DNA of 50,634 bases, from assembly GCA_004357385.1 (NCBI GenBank), contig SMWF01000003.1, positions 1-50,634 on the forward strand. The letters are read 5' to 3'. This DNA comes from Gammaproteobacteria bacterium (GTDB taxonomy: Bacteria; Pseudomonadota; Gammaproteobacteria; Pseudomonadales; Azotimanducaceae). The notes beneath the pieces were generated by a model, which was given only the letters and a program-made list of their open reading frames with translations, did not search any database and was not told where the DNA came from. Position numbers and translations under genes: made by a program. Positions 16,859 through 24,891 of this stretch are shown here, in pieces (positions within the stretch are counted from its first letter, which is position 1; every line of letters begins with the position of its first letter).

Positions 16859-18247
16859 ATGCGTGACTGCTACGGTCAGGTAGTGAGCACCGACTCCCCC
16901 GACGTACTGGCCGGGCTCAACGCCTTCATGGACGAATTCCTCGGCAACGAAGCCACTGCCGGTCGGATCCTGCAGATTGCCAACGCTCACCCGGACTGCG
17001 CGATCGCGAACGCCTACGCCGCGTCGCTGATGATGCTCATGGAATCCCCGGCGGGCCACGCGAGGGCGCGCCAATACCTGGCACACGCCCGGGCGAACCT
17101 CGCCAACACCACGCCTCGCGAACAACTGGTGATAGGGGCTACGTCCGCCTGGGTCAGCGGCGAGATCATGAAAGCCATCGAGCTGGGCGAGACCCTGGCC
17201 GCCGAACACCCTGCCGAACTCGTTGGCGCGAAGCTCTGCCAGACCCATCACTTCAATCTGGGCAACGCACCCGGCATGCTGCGTGTCGCGCAACGTGTCG
17301 CCGAGGCGCATCCGGCTAATCCTCATCTGCACGGCATGCTCGCCTTCGGTTACGAGCAGTGTCATCTTTTGAGCCATGCAGAGCGCGCCGCACGGCGGGC
17401 GCTGGAGCTGAAGCGCAAGGAACCCTGGGCCCAACACGCACTGGCTCATGTCATGTTGACCCAGGGCCGCACCGACGAAGGCATCGAGTTCCTGAGCGAC
17501 GTCGCCGACACCTGGGACGGATTGAACTCGTTCATGTACACCCACAACTGGTGGCATCTGTGCCTGTTCTTTCTGGATCGGGCGGCATACGACGAGGTGC
17601 TGCAGATTTACGAGGCGCATCTCTGGGGAATCGACAAAACCTATTCCCAGGACCAGATTGGTGCCGTATCGATGTTGCTGCGCCTGGAGTTGCACGGTGT
17701 GGACGTGGGCGACCGCTGGCAGGACGTTGCCGATTACCTGGCGGACCGGGTAGACGATCACGTTCAACCGTTTCTGGATCTGCACTACATCTACGGACTG
17801 GCGCGGGCCGGGCGCGCAGCAGCCGACGAGTTGCTGCTCAGCATGGAACATCATGCGGCGTCGGCCAACGCAGACCTTCGCGACCGCTGGCGCGATGTGG
17901 CCCTGCCCGCAGCACGTGGCCTGGTCGCTCACGCCCGGGGCGCCTACCAAGACGCGTCACGGATGCTCGCGCCGACGATCGGCGCGATGGCCCGGATCGG
18001 GGGCAGTCACGCGCAACGCGAGTTGTTCGAACGAGTGTTGCTGGATGCCCAGATCCGCTGCGGAGACCTGGTGCCCGCCCAGCAGAAGCTGGAACTCATG
18101 CGCGGCCGCGATGAACGCGCACCGCACGTATGGCGCCAATTACAGAGCGTCTATGAAGGGTTGCAACTGCCGCGGGAAGCGGCCGAGGCGGGCAGGCAGG
18201 TCGCCATGCTGATGGATGGGCAGGCAAAAAAGAAAACCCCGCCATAA
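16859..18247 (+). CDS. TTC38-like tetratricopeptide repeat protein
   Basis: The 462-residue soluble protein is all helical with TPR-like repeats. The centre contains GMLAFGYEQCHLLSHAERAA, PWAQHALAHVMLTQGRTDEG and SFMYTHNWWHLCLFFLD. This HALAHV / HNWWHL signature is that of the TTC38 family, found in eukaryotes and many proteobacteria, function unknown. The ATG at 16859 is used. The last codons (KKKTPP) lie inside a strong terminator hairpin whose T-run faces the other strand. It is divergent from the SDR/aldolase pair. Confidence 0.82.
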   Translation: MRDCYGQVVSTDSPDVLAGLNAFMDEFLGNEATAGRILQIANAHPDCAIANAYAASLMMLMESPAGHARARQYLAHARANLANTTPREQLVIGATSAWVSGEIMKAIELGETLAAEHPAELVGAKLCQTHHFNLGNAPGMLRVAQRVAEAHPANPHLHGMLAFGYEQCHLLSHAERAARRALELKRKEPWAQHALAHVMLTQGRTDEGIEFLSDVADTWDGLNSFMYTHNWWHLCLFFLDRAAYDEVLQIYEAHLWGIDKTYSQDQIGAVSMLLRLELHGVDVGDRWQDVADYLADRVDDHVQPFLDLHYIYGLARAGRAAADELLLSMEHHAASANADLRDRWRDVALPAARGLVAHARGAYQDASRMLAPTIGAMARIGGSHAQRELFERVLLDAQIRCGDLVPAQQKLELMRGRDERAPHVWRQLQSVYEGLQLPREAAEAGRQVAMLMDGQAKKKTPP

Positions 18248-18258
18248 AGGCGGGGTTT
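18226..18258 (-). terminator. Rho-independent terminator (strong on the minus strand)
   Basis: CCCCGCC at 18237-18243 pairs with GGCGGGG at 18249-18255 around a 5-base loop. Read on the minus strand it is followed by TTTTCTTTTTT. On the plus strand only TTT follows, so it can weakly end the TPR transcript, but it is built to stop a transcript coming from the right. The hairpin overlaps the last codons of the TPR gene. Confidence 0.85.
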
Positions 18259-18757
18259 CCCGGTCATCGCTTACGAGAAGCGGCAACCCAAGTCTGAGGC
18301 TAAGCGTTTGGCTTCCGGAGCCAGGCCTCCAACCCTAACGGGCCAGCTACCCTTACCTTCCCCCGCCTGCGTAGTCCAGGCCTGTGGCTGATCCTTCGTC
18401 GAAACACCTCAAGGGTGTTGGGTCGAAGTCACGGCCAGCGACTTCCGTCGTTTTTTTACGACGCCTTGCTACGTCGCCCCGGAGCAGGATCGATCAATCC
18501 CGTTCGAGGATCAGAAAGCTCCCTAGGCTCAGACCTTCCGGCCTCGTCGAATCGTCGACCGTTGCCGGCCTTCCACTCTCTGAGAACCTCGTGCCTTTAC
18601 CTTGCTCGCTTCTGCTGTTGGCCAACAGCGTCCACGAACGCGGTTACTTCCCTTGAGCCATCAGCGCCTGGCGATGACCCCGGCCCCGGCGTGGGCCTCC
18701 TCGGTTTGCTTTTCTGGGTGTCTGTCGCCAGCCACCTTTCCAAACAACCGTGAGAGT
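18248..18757 (-). ncRNA. Candidate structured non-coding RNA, about 500 nt, unidentified
   Basis: No convincing coding frame lies in this gap. It is dense in perfect hairpins: 18268-18282 (CGCTT/AAGCG), 18310-18322 (GGCT/AGCC), 18394-18428 (nested CTTCG/CGAAG and AACACC/GGTGTT), 18446-18463 (CGTCGT/ACGACG with an A-rich loop on the minus strand), 18487-18500, 18546-18559 and 18613-18628 (16-bp perfect palindrome). On the minus strand the region ends in a strong intrinsic terminator. A TAGGAT box at about 18757-18762 could be a -10. RNase P RNA, tmRNA, 6S RNA and SRP RNA hallmarks were looked for and not found. Direction is inferred from the terminator. Confidence 0.5.
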
Positions 18758-18938
18758 TATCCTACTCCGCGCGGCGCAACTGACCAGTGAAACAGGCGCA
18801 TTCGGCGGTGGATATGCTGTGGATGAACCGTGGATTTCCCTGGGACTTTCTTGTGGACAACTGACGGTTCCGGGATTTCCAACGCCTCGCCCATTGCAAC
18901 GTCTTGAATCGAAAGAGAAAAACCAACATGCGCGAAAC
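18758..18938. other. Intergenic region with two DnaA-box-like sites
   Basis: Between the RNA candidate and the RND permease stop, this stretch holds TGTGGATGA at 18818-18826 and TGTGGACAA at 18852-18860. Each is one mismatch from the DnaA box consensus (read on the minus strand). Both lie upstream of the putative minus-strand RNA promoter. There is no AT-rich unwinding element and no dnaA/dnaN neighbour, so an origin is not proposed. No gene is seen. Confidence 0.3.
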
Positions 18939-21900
18939 TCATGCAGGATTCGATGGCAGCAATTCTTTACGGAATGCGATCCGGTAGAACGACGGGACCG
19001 CCAGCAACGTCAGCAAGGTCGCGAATGCCAGCCCCGCCATGATGGTCACCGCCATCTCCTTGAAAAACGCATCGGCCAGCAACGGCGCCATCCCGGCGAT
19101 GGTGGTGCCCGCAGCCAGCATCACCGGGCGCAGCCGGCTGATGCTGGCAATAGCCACGGCATCGATGTTTGCGCCATCTTCGGCCACGCGACGGTCGATC
19201 TCGTCGACCAGTACGATCGCGTTCTTCAGCAGCATGCCCGACAGGCTCAACATTCCCAAGGTGGCCGGGAAGGTGAAGGCCATGTCGGCCGCGAGCAGGC
19301 CAATGACGACCCCGCAGATCGACATCGGGACGGTCAACCAGATAATCAACGGCTGCCGCAGCTTGCCGAACATCAACACGCTGGTCAGAAACATCAGGCC
19401 AAAGGTGAGCGGAAGTTTGGTGCCGAGGGTAGCCTGGGCATCCGCCGAGCTTTCGTACTCTCCGCCCCACTCCAACGCATAGCCCGCAGGAAGATCGAGT
19501 TGCTCGACCTGGGGTCGGATCCGCTTGAAAACCGCGTCGGTGGTCTCGCCATCGTCGGGATTGCTACCGACACTCAGCGTGCGACGCCGATCCCGCCGGT
19601 GGATCAGACTGTCCGTGGGCACGAGTTCGAACCGGGAGACGACCTGCGAGATCGGGATGTTAGTCTGATGAATGGGACTCCAGACCAACCGATCACGCAA
19701 GCCATCGAGATCGAATCGTTCTCGATCAGGGGCCCGCGCAACGATGGGCAGCAGGTTGTCCCGCTCACGGTACAGGCCAATAGTGACGCCTTCGGTTGCA
19801 AAGGACAGGGTCCGTGCCAGGTCCGGCCGGCCGATCCCTGCAATCCGGGCTCGGGCTTCGTCGAAGTGGGGAACCAGCGTGGTTTCGCGCTCACGCCAGT
19901 TCATCTGAATCTCAATGGCGTGCTCCCGCCGGTAAATCGCCATGATCCGTTCGGCCAGGGCCCGTAACACATCCGGGTCCGGGCCCGACAATCTCGCTTC
20001 GATCATCCTGCCGCCAGTGGACGAGAATCTGGGCCGCGAGATTCTCAGCTCTGCGTCGGGATCCAGGGCCGGCAGCAACGCGCGGATCCGAGCGATAGCC
20101 GCGTCGATGGCATCTGCATTCACGACCCGGGCGATCAGCAGGGCATAGGCCGGATTGGGTTGCTCCGGTTGGTTGGTCAATATGAACCGGGTGGCGCCAC
20201 GGCCAATGAAGGTGCTGGTTGAGATCACGGTCGGATCGTCTGCGAGCAACGCTTCGAGCACCTCCACCCGTTGCGCGGTCTGCCGGATGCCTGTGCCCTG
20301 CGGCAGAAAGTAGTCGACATAGAACATCGGCGTACTGGTCGCGGGAAAAAAGCCGACCTTCAAGAACCCAAAGCCATAGAGGCACGAACCCATGATGAGG
20401 AGTAACCCCGCGACCACCAATCCCGGCGCGCGCAATGCCAGGGCGATGATTTTTCGATAGGGCGCATAGCCCCAGCCGGCATAGAGAGCATCCGTGGCTA
20501 CGACCTCGGTCGGCGCACGCAGCAGATAGTGTCCCAGCAGCGGCACCACAGTTATCGCCAGCACCCAACTCAGCAGCAGCGATATCGCGATCACGCTGGA
20601 CAGCGCGTTGAGGAACTGGCCCGCCTCGTCTTCCGACATGCCGATCGGTGCGAATGCCAGGATGCCGATCACGGTCGCTCCCAGCAGCGGCCATTGTGTG
20701 CGCCGCACGGCACGCGAGGCCGCGCGCGTGGTCGACAATCCGGTCCGAACGCCCACCAGCATTCCCTCGGCAACCACGATGGCGTTATCCACCAGCATTC
20801 CCATGGCAATCATCAATCCGCCCAGTGAGATCCGATGAAGTTCGATGTCCGCGAACGACATGACCGCGACCGTTCCGCCCACGGTCAGCAACAACACGCT
20901 GCCCACGACCATACCGGCACGCCAGCCCATGAACAGACACAGCGCCCCGACCACCGTGCTGACCGACATCAGGAGATTGACCAGGAATCCGTAAATCGCC
21001 TGTTCCACGACTACGTGCTGCTGGTAAATCGGCAGCAGCTCTACGCCGAGCGGCCGGGAACTTTCCGTTTCGTCAAGGTAACGATCAACAGCCTTGCCCA
21101 CTTCGACGACATTCTCGCCCACCACCACCGACACGCCGAGGGTAAACACAGGCCGCCCCTGATGCCGGATCAGATGACTCGGATGTTCCACCGGGCCTCG
21201 CGACACGCGGGCAATGTCCGCGAGTCGGATGATCTCCGTTGAGCCAGCGCGACCCAGCCGCAGGTTCTCCACCGCCGCCACGCTGTCGAATGCCATCGGC
21301 GGGGCAATCCGCACCCTCAGCGACCCGCTGAGGACCGAGCCCGCGCTGACGACCTGGTTCTCCGCGGCGATACCGGCGAACAGGTCGTTTACCGACAACC
21401 CGAGCCGCGCCAGGCGCTGCTGACTCACCTCGATGAAGATCGCTTCCTCCGGCTCGCCGGCAGTGATGACCTTCGCGACCCCGGGGACAGTCTTCAGGCC
21501 GTTCGCCAGATCTCGCGAAATATCATGAATCTGGGCCGCCGAGTAGCCTTCCGCGGTAACCGCATAGAGGATGCCGTAGACGTCGCCAAAGTCGTCTTCA
21601 ACCAGCGGCGTGCCGGTTCCCGGCGGCAGCCGCATCGCTGCTTCCCCGACCCGGCGGCGCAGCTCATCCCAAACCTGGGGCAGTTTTTCGGGTCCGTACT
21701 CGGCTTGAATTTCAACCATGACTTCCGATCGGCCGGGCACCGATTTCGAGGTGATCTCCTTCAGCGACGGCAGTTCCTGCACCGCCGCCTCGATCACATC
21801 CGTCACCTCCAGTTCGACTTCCGCAGCCGTAGCGCCGGGATAGGTGGTGATGACGATCGCGGCCTTGAAGTCGAACGGTGGGTCTTCCAGGCGGCCCACG

Positions 21901-21995
21901 GTTGCCATTCCCCAGTATCCGCCGGCAAGACACGCCACGACGAGAATCCAGACATACAGCGGCCGCTCGATGGAGATCTGCGCGAAGTCCTTCAT
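18939..21995 (-). CDS. RND efflux transporter permease (AcrB/CzcA superfamily)
   Basis: The 1018-residue protein starts MKDFAQISIERPLYVWILVV, with the first membrane helix. It has the RND layout of two six-helix halves with two large periplasmic loops. Helix 4 carries GGLMIAMGMLVDNAIVVAEG; the repeat half has GMLSLSGMLLKNAIVLVDEI. These are hallmark helix-4/10 segments of hydrophobe-type RND pumps. The length agrees with the family (about 1020-1050). Its ATG overlaps the TGA of the adaptor gene (ATGA). An outer-membrane channel is not encoded nearby. It probably exports a hydrophobic toxicant as part of a TetR-controlled pump. Confidence 0.93.
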   Translation of the reverse strand: MKDFAQISIERPLYVWILVVACLAGGYWGMATVGRLEDPPFDFKAAIVITTYPGATAAEVELEVTDVIEAAVQELPSLKEITSKSVPGRSEVMVEIQAEYGPEKLPQVWDELRRRVGEAAMRLPPGTGTPLVEDDFGDVYGILYAVTAEGYSAAQIHDISRDLANGLKTVPGVAKVITAGEPEEAIFIEVSQQRLARLGLSVNDLFAGIAAENQVVSAGSVLSGSLRVRIAPPMAFDSVAAVENLRLGRAGSTEIIRLADIARVSRGPVEHPSHLIRHQGRPVFTLGVSVVVGENVVEVGKAVDRYLDETESSRPLGVELLPIYQQHVVVEQAIYGFLVNLLMSVSTVVGALCLFMGWRAGMVVGSVLLLTVGGTVAVMSFADIELHRISLGGLMIAMGMLVDNAIVVAEGMLVGVRTGLSTTRAASRAVRRTQWPLLGATVIGILAFAPIGMSEDEAGQFLNALSSVIAISLLLSWVLAITVVPLLGHYLLRAPTEVVATDALYAGWGYAPYRKIIALALRAPGLVVAGLLLIMGSCLYGFGFLKVGFFPATSTPMFYVDYFLPQGTGIRQTAQRVEVLEALLADDPTVISTSTFIGRGATRFILTNQPEQPNPAYALLIARVVNADAIDAAIARIRALLPALDPDAELRISRPRFSSTGGRMIEARLSGPDPDVLRALAERIMAIYRREHAIEIQMNWRERETTLVPHFDEARARIAGIGRPDLARTLSFATEGVTIGLYRERDNLLPIVARAPDRERFDLDGLRDRLVWSPIHQTNIPISQVVSRFELVPTDSLIHRRDRRRTLSVGSNPDDGETTDAVFKRIRPQVEQLDLPAGYALEWGGEYESSADAQATLGTKLPLTFGLMFLTSVLMFGKLRQPLIIWLTVPMSICGVVIGLLAADMAFTFPATLGMLSLSGMLLKNAIVLVDEIDRRVAEDGANIDAVAIASISRLRPVMLAAGTTIAGMAPLLADAFFKEMAVTIMAGLAFATLLTLLAVPSFYRIAFRKELLPSNPA

Positions 21996-23104
21996 TCGGC
22001 GTTCGAATCGTTGCCGGGACCGTTGCCGGGGCCGTCACCCGAACCGACGTCCAGCGCCCGTACCCGCATCCCGTCACGCAGCTGCTGCGCCCCGGCGGCG
22101 ACTATCAACTCGCCACTGGCGAGCCCTGCGCTGATCGTTACCGATTCGGCACGCGGCACACCCGCGTCGACATAGCGCCGCGTGACCATTCCGCTGTCGC
22201 GGTCAAACAGCCACACAAAGTAGCGCCCGTCCGCAGCCACCACCAAAGCAGTCGGCGGAATCTCCACGGTTTCGCTCACGCCCTGGTCGAATTCGAGCAC
22301 CAGGGTTGCGGTCATCCCCGGCAGGATGCGAAGGCCAGGCGGTGGCGCCATGATGAAGGTCACCTCATAGGTCTGCGCAACCGTGCCGGCTTCGCCTCGA
22401 TTCTCGTAATATTCCACGTCGAAGCGTTGCGCCGGCGCGAAGGCGAATTCCGCGTACATCTTTACGACCTGTTCCACGGTGGCGGTCGCGAAGACCTGCT
22501 CCGGGAGGTTGGCAATCAGGTAAAGATTCGTGAGATCGAGCACCCGCACGATATCGTCGCCCGCATCGACATTGACGTGGTTGTCGACGAAACGCTGGGA
22601 GACGTACGCATCGAACGGTGCCGTGATCCGGGTATCCGACAGGTCTTCCAGCGCCTGGGAAAGGCGCACTTCCCGAAGCTTGTACAGCGCTTCGGCCTCA
22701 TCGACCATGGAAACCGACATGAGGTTCTGTCTCAGCAACTGACGCTTGCGGGCCAGATCCGCCCGCGCCAGATCGAGCTGCACTTCGGCTTCGCGAACCG
22801 CACGTTTGAAGTCGCCGGGATCGAGCACCGCGATCACTCTCCCCTCGGGGACGACCTCGCCCTCCTTCACCGAAAATTCCACCAGCGGGCCTGATACCTG
22901 AAACGAGAGGTCGACCGTCTGTGGTGCTTCGACACGGGCGACGAACGACCGGCGACTGATCGTGCTGGCGCTGCTGACCTGATGGATTCGCGCCGGCCGC
23001 ACCACCTCGCCGCGCGTTGCCTGTTCGGCTTGAGGCCCACAGCCCAAGAGTACGCACATCACCACGCCGATCATTGCCCGGCAAAGCGTCCGCCGAAGAC
23101 TCAC
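21992..23104 (-). CDS. RND efflux periplasmic adaptor (membrane fusion lipoprotein)
   Basis: This 370-residue adaptor has a lipobox (VLLGC, lipidated Cys22). It then has the half-lipoyl segment (VSGPLVEFSVKEGEVVPEG), a coiled-coil hairpin (about 90-140, rich in LARADLARKRQLL), the second lipoyl half (ITAPFDAYVSQRFVDNHVNV) and a beta-barrel domain. It links the inner-membrane pump to an outer-membrane channel. The start is a GTG at 23104 that overlaps the stop of the tetR gene (GTGA). Longer forms run into tetR and lose the signal peptide position. It ends in a glycine-rich GDGPGNGPGND tail. Confidence 0.9.
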   Translation of the reverse strand: MSLRRTLCRAMIGVVMCVLLGCGPQAEQATRGEVVRPARIHQVSSASTISRRSFVARVEAPQTVDLSFQVSGPLVEFSVKEGEVVPEGRVIAVLDPGDFKRAVREAEVQLDLARADLARKRQLLRQNLMSVSMVDEAEALYKLREVRLSQALEDLSDTRITAPFDAYVSQRFVDNHVNVDAGDDIVRVLDLTNLYLIANLPEQVFATATVEQVVKMYAEFAFAPAQRFDVEYYENRGEAGTVAQTYEVTFIMAPPPGLRILPGMTATLVLEFDQGVSETVEIPPTALVVAADGRYFVWLFDRDSGMVTRRYVDAGVPRAESVTISAGLASGELIVAAGAQQLRDGMRVRALDVGSGDGPGNGPGNDSNAE

Positions 23105-23646
23105 GCTTCCTGCTCCGCAAATTGCAGCAACCTCTCGCGCAGACGCCGCGTTCGCGACGGTTTGAGCGGCAACAGCTCGAGCATCTGGAGGAATCGAAGG
23201 CCCTGATTCGCAAGCAACATCAACAACGCCGCATCCACATCGGTGGCTTCGTCCTCGACCTCGGCGAACCACCGGGCAATGGTCTCGCGCACCGGGTCCA
23301 GCAGCGTTGGATCCTCGGCGGACGCGGCCAGAATGGCCAGGGACATGGCATCCTCTTCGGGCAGGGGCGTCGCGTCCGCGAGGCTCAGCGCCCGCAGCTT
23401 CGTGTTCGCCCCGTCGAGGCGCTGCTTCTCGGCATCCGCCCGGGCTTCGATGTCGCCGATCAGGCGCTCGATCATCGCCTCAATGAGCGCGTGTTTGTTC
23501 GGAAAGTGGTACAGCACACCGCCCTTGGATACCTGGGCATGCCGCGCGACCGCGTCCAGCGTCAGGTGACCGGCCCCTTCTTCCCGGACGACCGCCACCG
23601 CGGAATTGAGAATTTTCTGCCGCGCGTTTGTTCGCTGTTTAACCAT
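23101..23646 (-). CDS. TetR family transcriptional repressor of the RND operon
   Basis: The 181-residue protein begins with a TetR helix-turn-helix: RQKILNSAVAVVREEGAGHL, LDAVARHAQVSKGGVLYHF, then PNKHALIEAMI. The ligand-binding C-terminal part belongs to the TetR_C-type seen in AefR-like repressors. It is the first gene of a tetR-adaptor-pump operon with 4-bp overlaps between all genes. A perfect palindrome lies 41 bp before its start, consistent with autorepression. Confidence 0.92.
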   Translation of the reverse strand: MVKQRTNARQKILNSAVAVVREEGAGHLTLDAVARHAQVSKGGVLYHFPNKHALIEAMIERLIGDIEARADAEKQRLDGANTKLRALSLADATPLPEEDAMSLAILAASAEDPTLLDPVRETIARWFAEVEDEATDVDAALLMLLANQGLRFLQMLELLPLKPSRTRRLRERLLQFAEQEA

Positions 23647-23686
23647 GTCTCGCCTACGGCTCCTGCCCTACCTCTCCTTGTTGGAA

Positions 23687-23712
23687 AACTATACCGTCCG
23701 GACGGTATAGTT
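23687..23712. promoter_or_regulatory. 26-bp perfect palindromic operator upstream of tetR operon
   Basis: The half-site AACTATACCGTCC is followed directly by its exact reverse complement, giving a 26-bp perfect palindrome; TTGGAA and TTCCAA flank it with a 2-nt offset. It lies between the tetR start (23646) and the divergent VOC gene (23844). It contains TATA elements that could be -10 boxes, so binding would block transcription. The ACCGTCCGGACGGT core resembles known TetR-type sites. Confidence 0.75.
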
Positions 23713-23843
23713 CCAAGGAAAGGATCCGACAGGCCTCCCGGCGGGATATCCGTCATTGGGTGGGGCAGAATGGCAGCCTTGGAACTATAGCGCCGCCACG
23801 GGCAAGCGCGGCCCCATGTTTTACGACCCGCGAGGAGGAACTC

Positions 23844-24287
23844 ATGCCGGCGGAAGCTCCCATTCTCCACGGTCTGAATCTGATCACCAAGGATATGAAG
23901 ACGACCCTCGCCTTCTACCGGTTGCTGGGTATCGAGATACCCCAGGAATCGGTCTGGGGCAGCGGCGGTGGCCATCATGTCGAGGTTCAATCGGCGGGTG
24001 GCCTCGACTTCGCACTCGACAGTGAAGACCTTGCGAAGGCCTACAACGCCGCCTGGCAACGCCCCGAGGGTGCCGGGCGCACCCTGATCGGATTTCGCGT
24101 GAATTCCCGCGAAGCCGTGGACGAGACGTTCACGACCTTGACCGCGGCCGGACACACCGGACTTCAAGAGCCCCACGATGCTTTCTGGGGTTCCCGGTGC
24201 GCGGTCATCGAAGATCCGGATGGCCGCGACGTCGCCATCATGAGTGCCCCGGAAGACGCCTTCCGCAGCGCCCCCCCGGACCTTTAG
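23844..24287 (+). CDS. VOC family protein (glyoxalase/bleomycin-resistance fold)
   Basis: This 147-residue protein is a single VOC unit: LHGLNLITKDMKTTLAFYRL at the start, GGGHHVEVQ in the middle and AVIEDPDGRDVAIMS near the end. Metal-binding residues would be His near 9 and Glu in IEDPDG. GAGGAGGAA 7 bp upstream fixes the start. A GST starts 10 bp after the stop. The pair is divergent from the tetR-RND operon across the palindrome and may share its regulation. Confidence 0.85.
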   Translation: MPAEAPILHGLNLITKDMKTTLAFYRLLGIEIPQESVWGSGGGHHVEVQSAGGLDFALDSEDLAKAYNAAWQRPEGAGRTLIGFRVNSREAVDETFTTLTAAGHTGLQEPHDAFWGSRCAVIEDPDGRDVAIMSAPEDAFRSAPPDL

Positions 24288-24297
24288 GTGAAGTGAG

Positions 24298-24882
24298 ATG
24301 AAGCTCTATTCAGACATCGGCGGTACCGCTCCCAGCCCCCGGCGGGTACGCATATTCATCGCAGAGAAGGGGCTCGACGTACCCCTGGAACTGCTCGATC
24401 TTCACAAAGAGAACCGAACCGAAGCGTTCCGCGAAAAGAACCCGTTGCGCAACCTGCCGGTACTCGAACTGGACGACGGTACCTGCATTTCCGAGTCCAT
24501 GGCGATCTGCCGATACCTCGACGAGTTGCATCCCCAAGCCCCCCTGTTCGGCGTCGATGCGCTGGAACGCGCGACCATCGAGATGTGGAATCGACGCGCG
24601 GAGTTGTCCTTCTATCTGGCCATAGAGTTTGCCGGGGGTTTCCTCGGTGAGGACGTCGCCGAACGTTCCCGACGCGGTGCCTACAAGATGATCGATCTGT
24701 TCGATCGTGAACTCGCCAGCCACGAGTTCATCGCCGGATCCGGGTTCAGCGTTGCCGACATTACTACCAAGGTCGCGATCGACTTCGGCATTGCGTACAA
24801 CGGTTTCGAGCTGCCGGTCAACGCACCCCAGTTTGCCCGCTGGCACGCAGCAATGGACGATCGGCCAGGCGCTTCCGCCTGA
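24298..24882 (+). CDS. Glutathione S-transferase
   Basis: This 194-residue GST starts MKLYSDIGGTAPSPRRVRIF, with the small first strand and helix. NPLRNLPVLELDDGTCISES carries the cis-Pro and Glu-Ser glutathione contacts, followed by the all-helical domain (AGSGFSVADITTKVAIDFG, the N-capping box). The active-site residue is probably Ser14 in APSPRR, as in theta/nu-type bacterial enzymes. It is cotranscribed with the VOC gene and likely detoxifies electrophiles. A slightly short C-terminus is normal for this group. Confidence 0.88.
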   Translation: MKLYSDIGGTAPSPRRVRIFIAEKGLDVPLELLDLHKENRTEAFREKNPLRNLPVLELDDGTCISESMAICRYLDELHPQAPLFGVDALERATIEMWNRRAELSFYLAIEFAGGFLGEDVAERSRRGAYKMIDLFDRELASHEFIAGSGFSVADITTKVAIDFGIAYNGFELPVNAPQFARWHAAMDDRPGASA

Positions 24883-24891
24883 CGAATCCGA

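Noticed and set aside
18250-18400. Resemblance to a c-di-GMP (GEMM) riboswitch, from GGGTTGCCG and GCCAAACGC segments on the minus strand
   Set aside because: The conserved core and tetraloop/receptor order could not be built, and no regulated gene follows on that strand before the terminator.
18384-18753. Plus-strand reading frames of 90-112 residues, one ending in a PEP-CTERM-like PGPGVGLLGLLFW
   Set aside because: The PEP motif and basic tail are incomplete, the rest is low-complexity Ser/Pro/Arg, and the region is better explained by hairpins of an RNA.
18800-18940. Replication origin suggested by DnaA-box-like sites
   Set aside because: Only two degenerate boxes, no AT-rich element, and no dnaA, dnaN, gidA or parAB genes.
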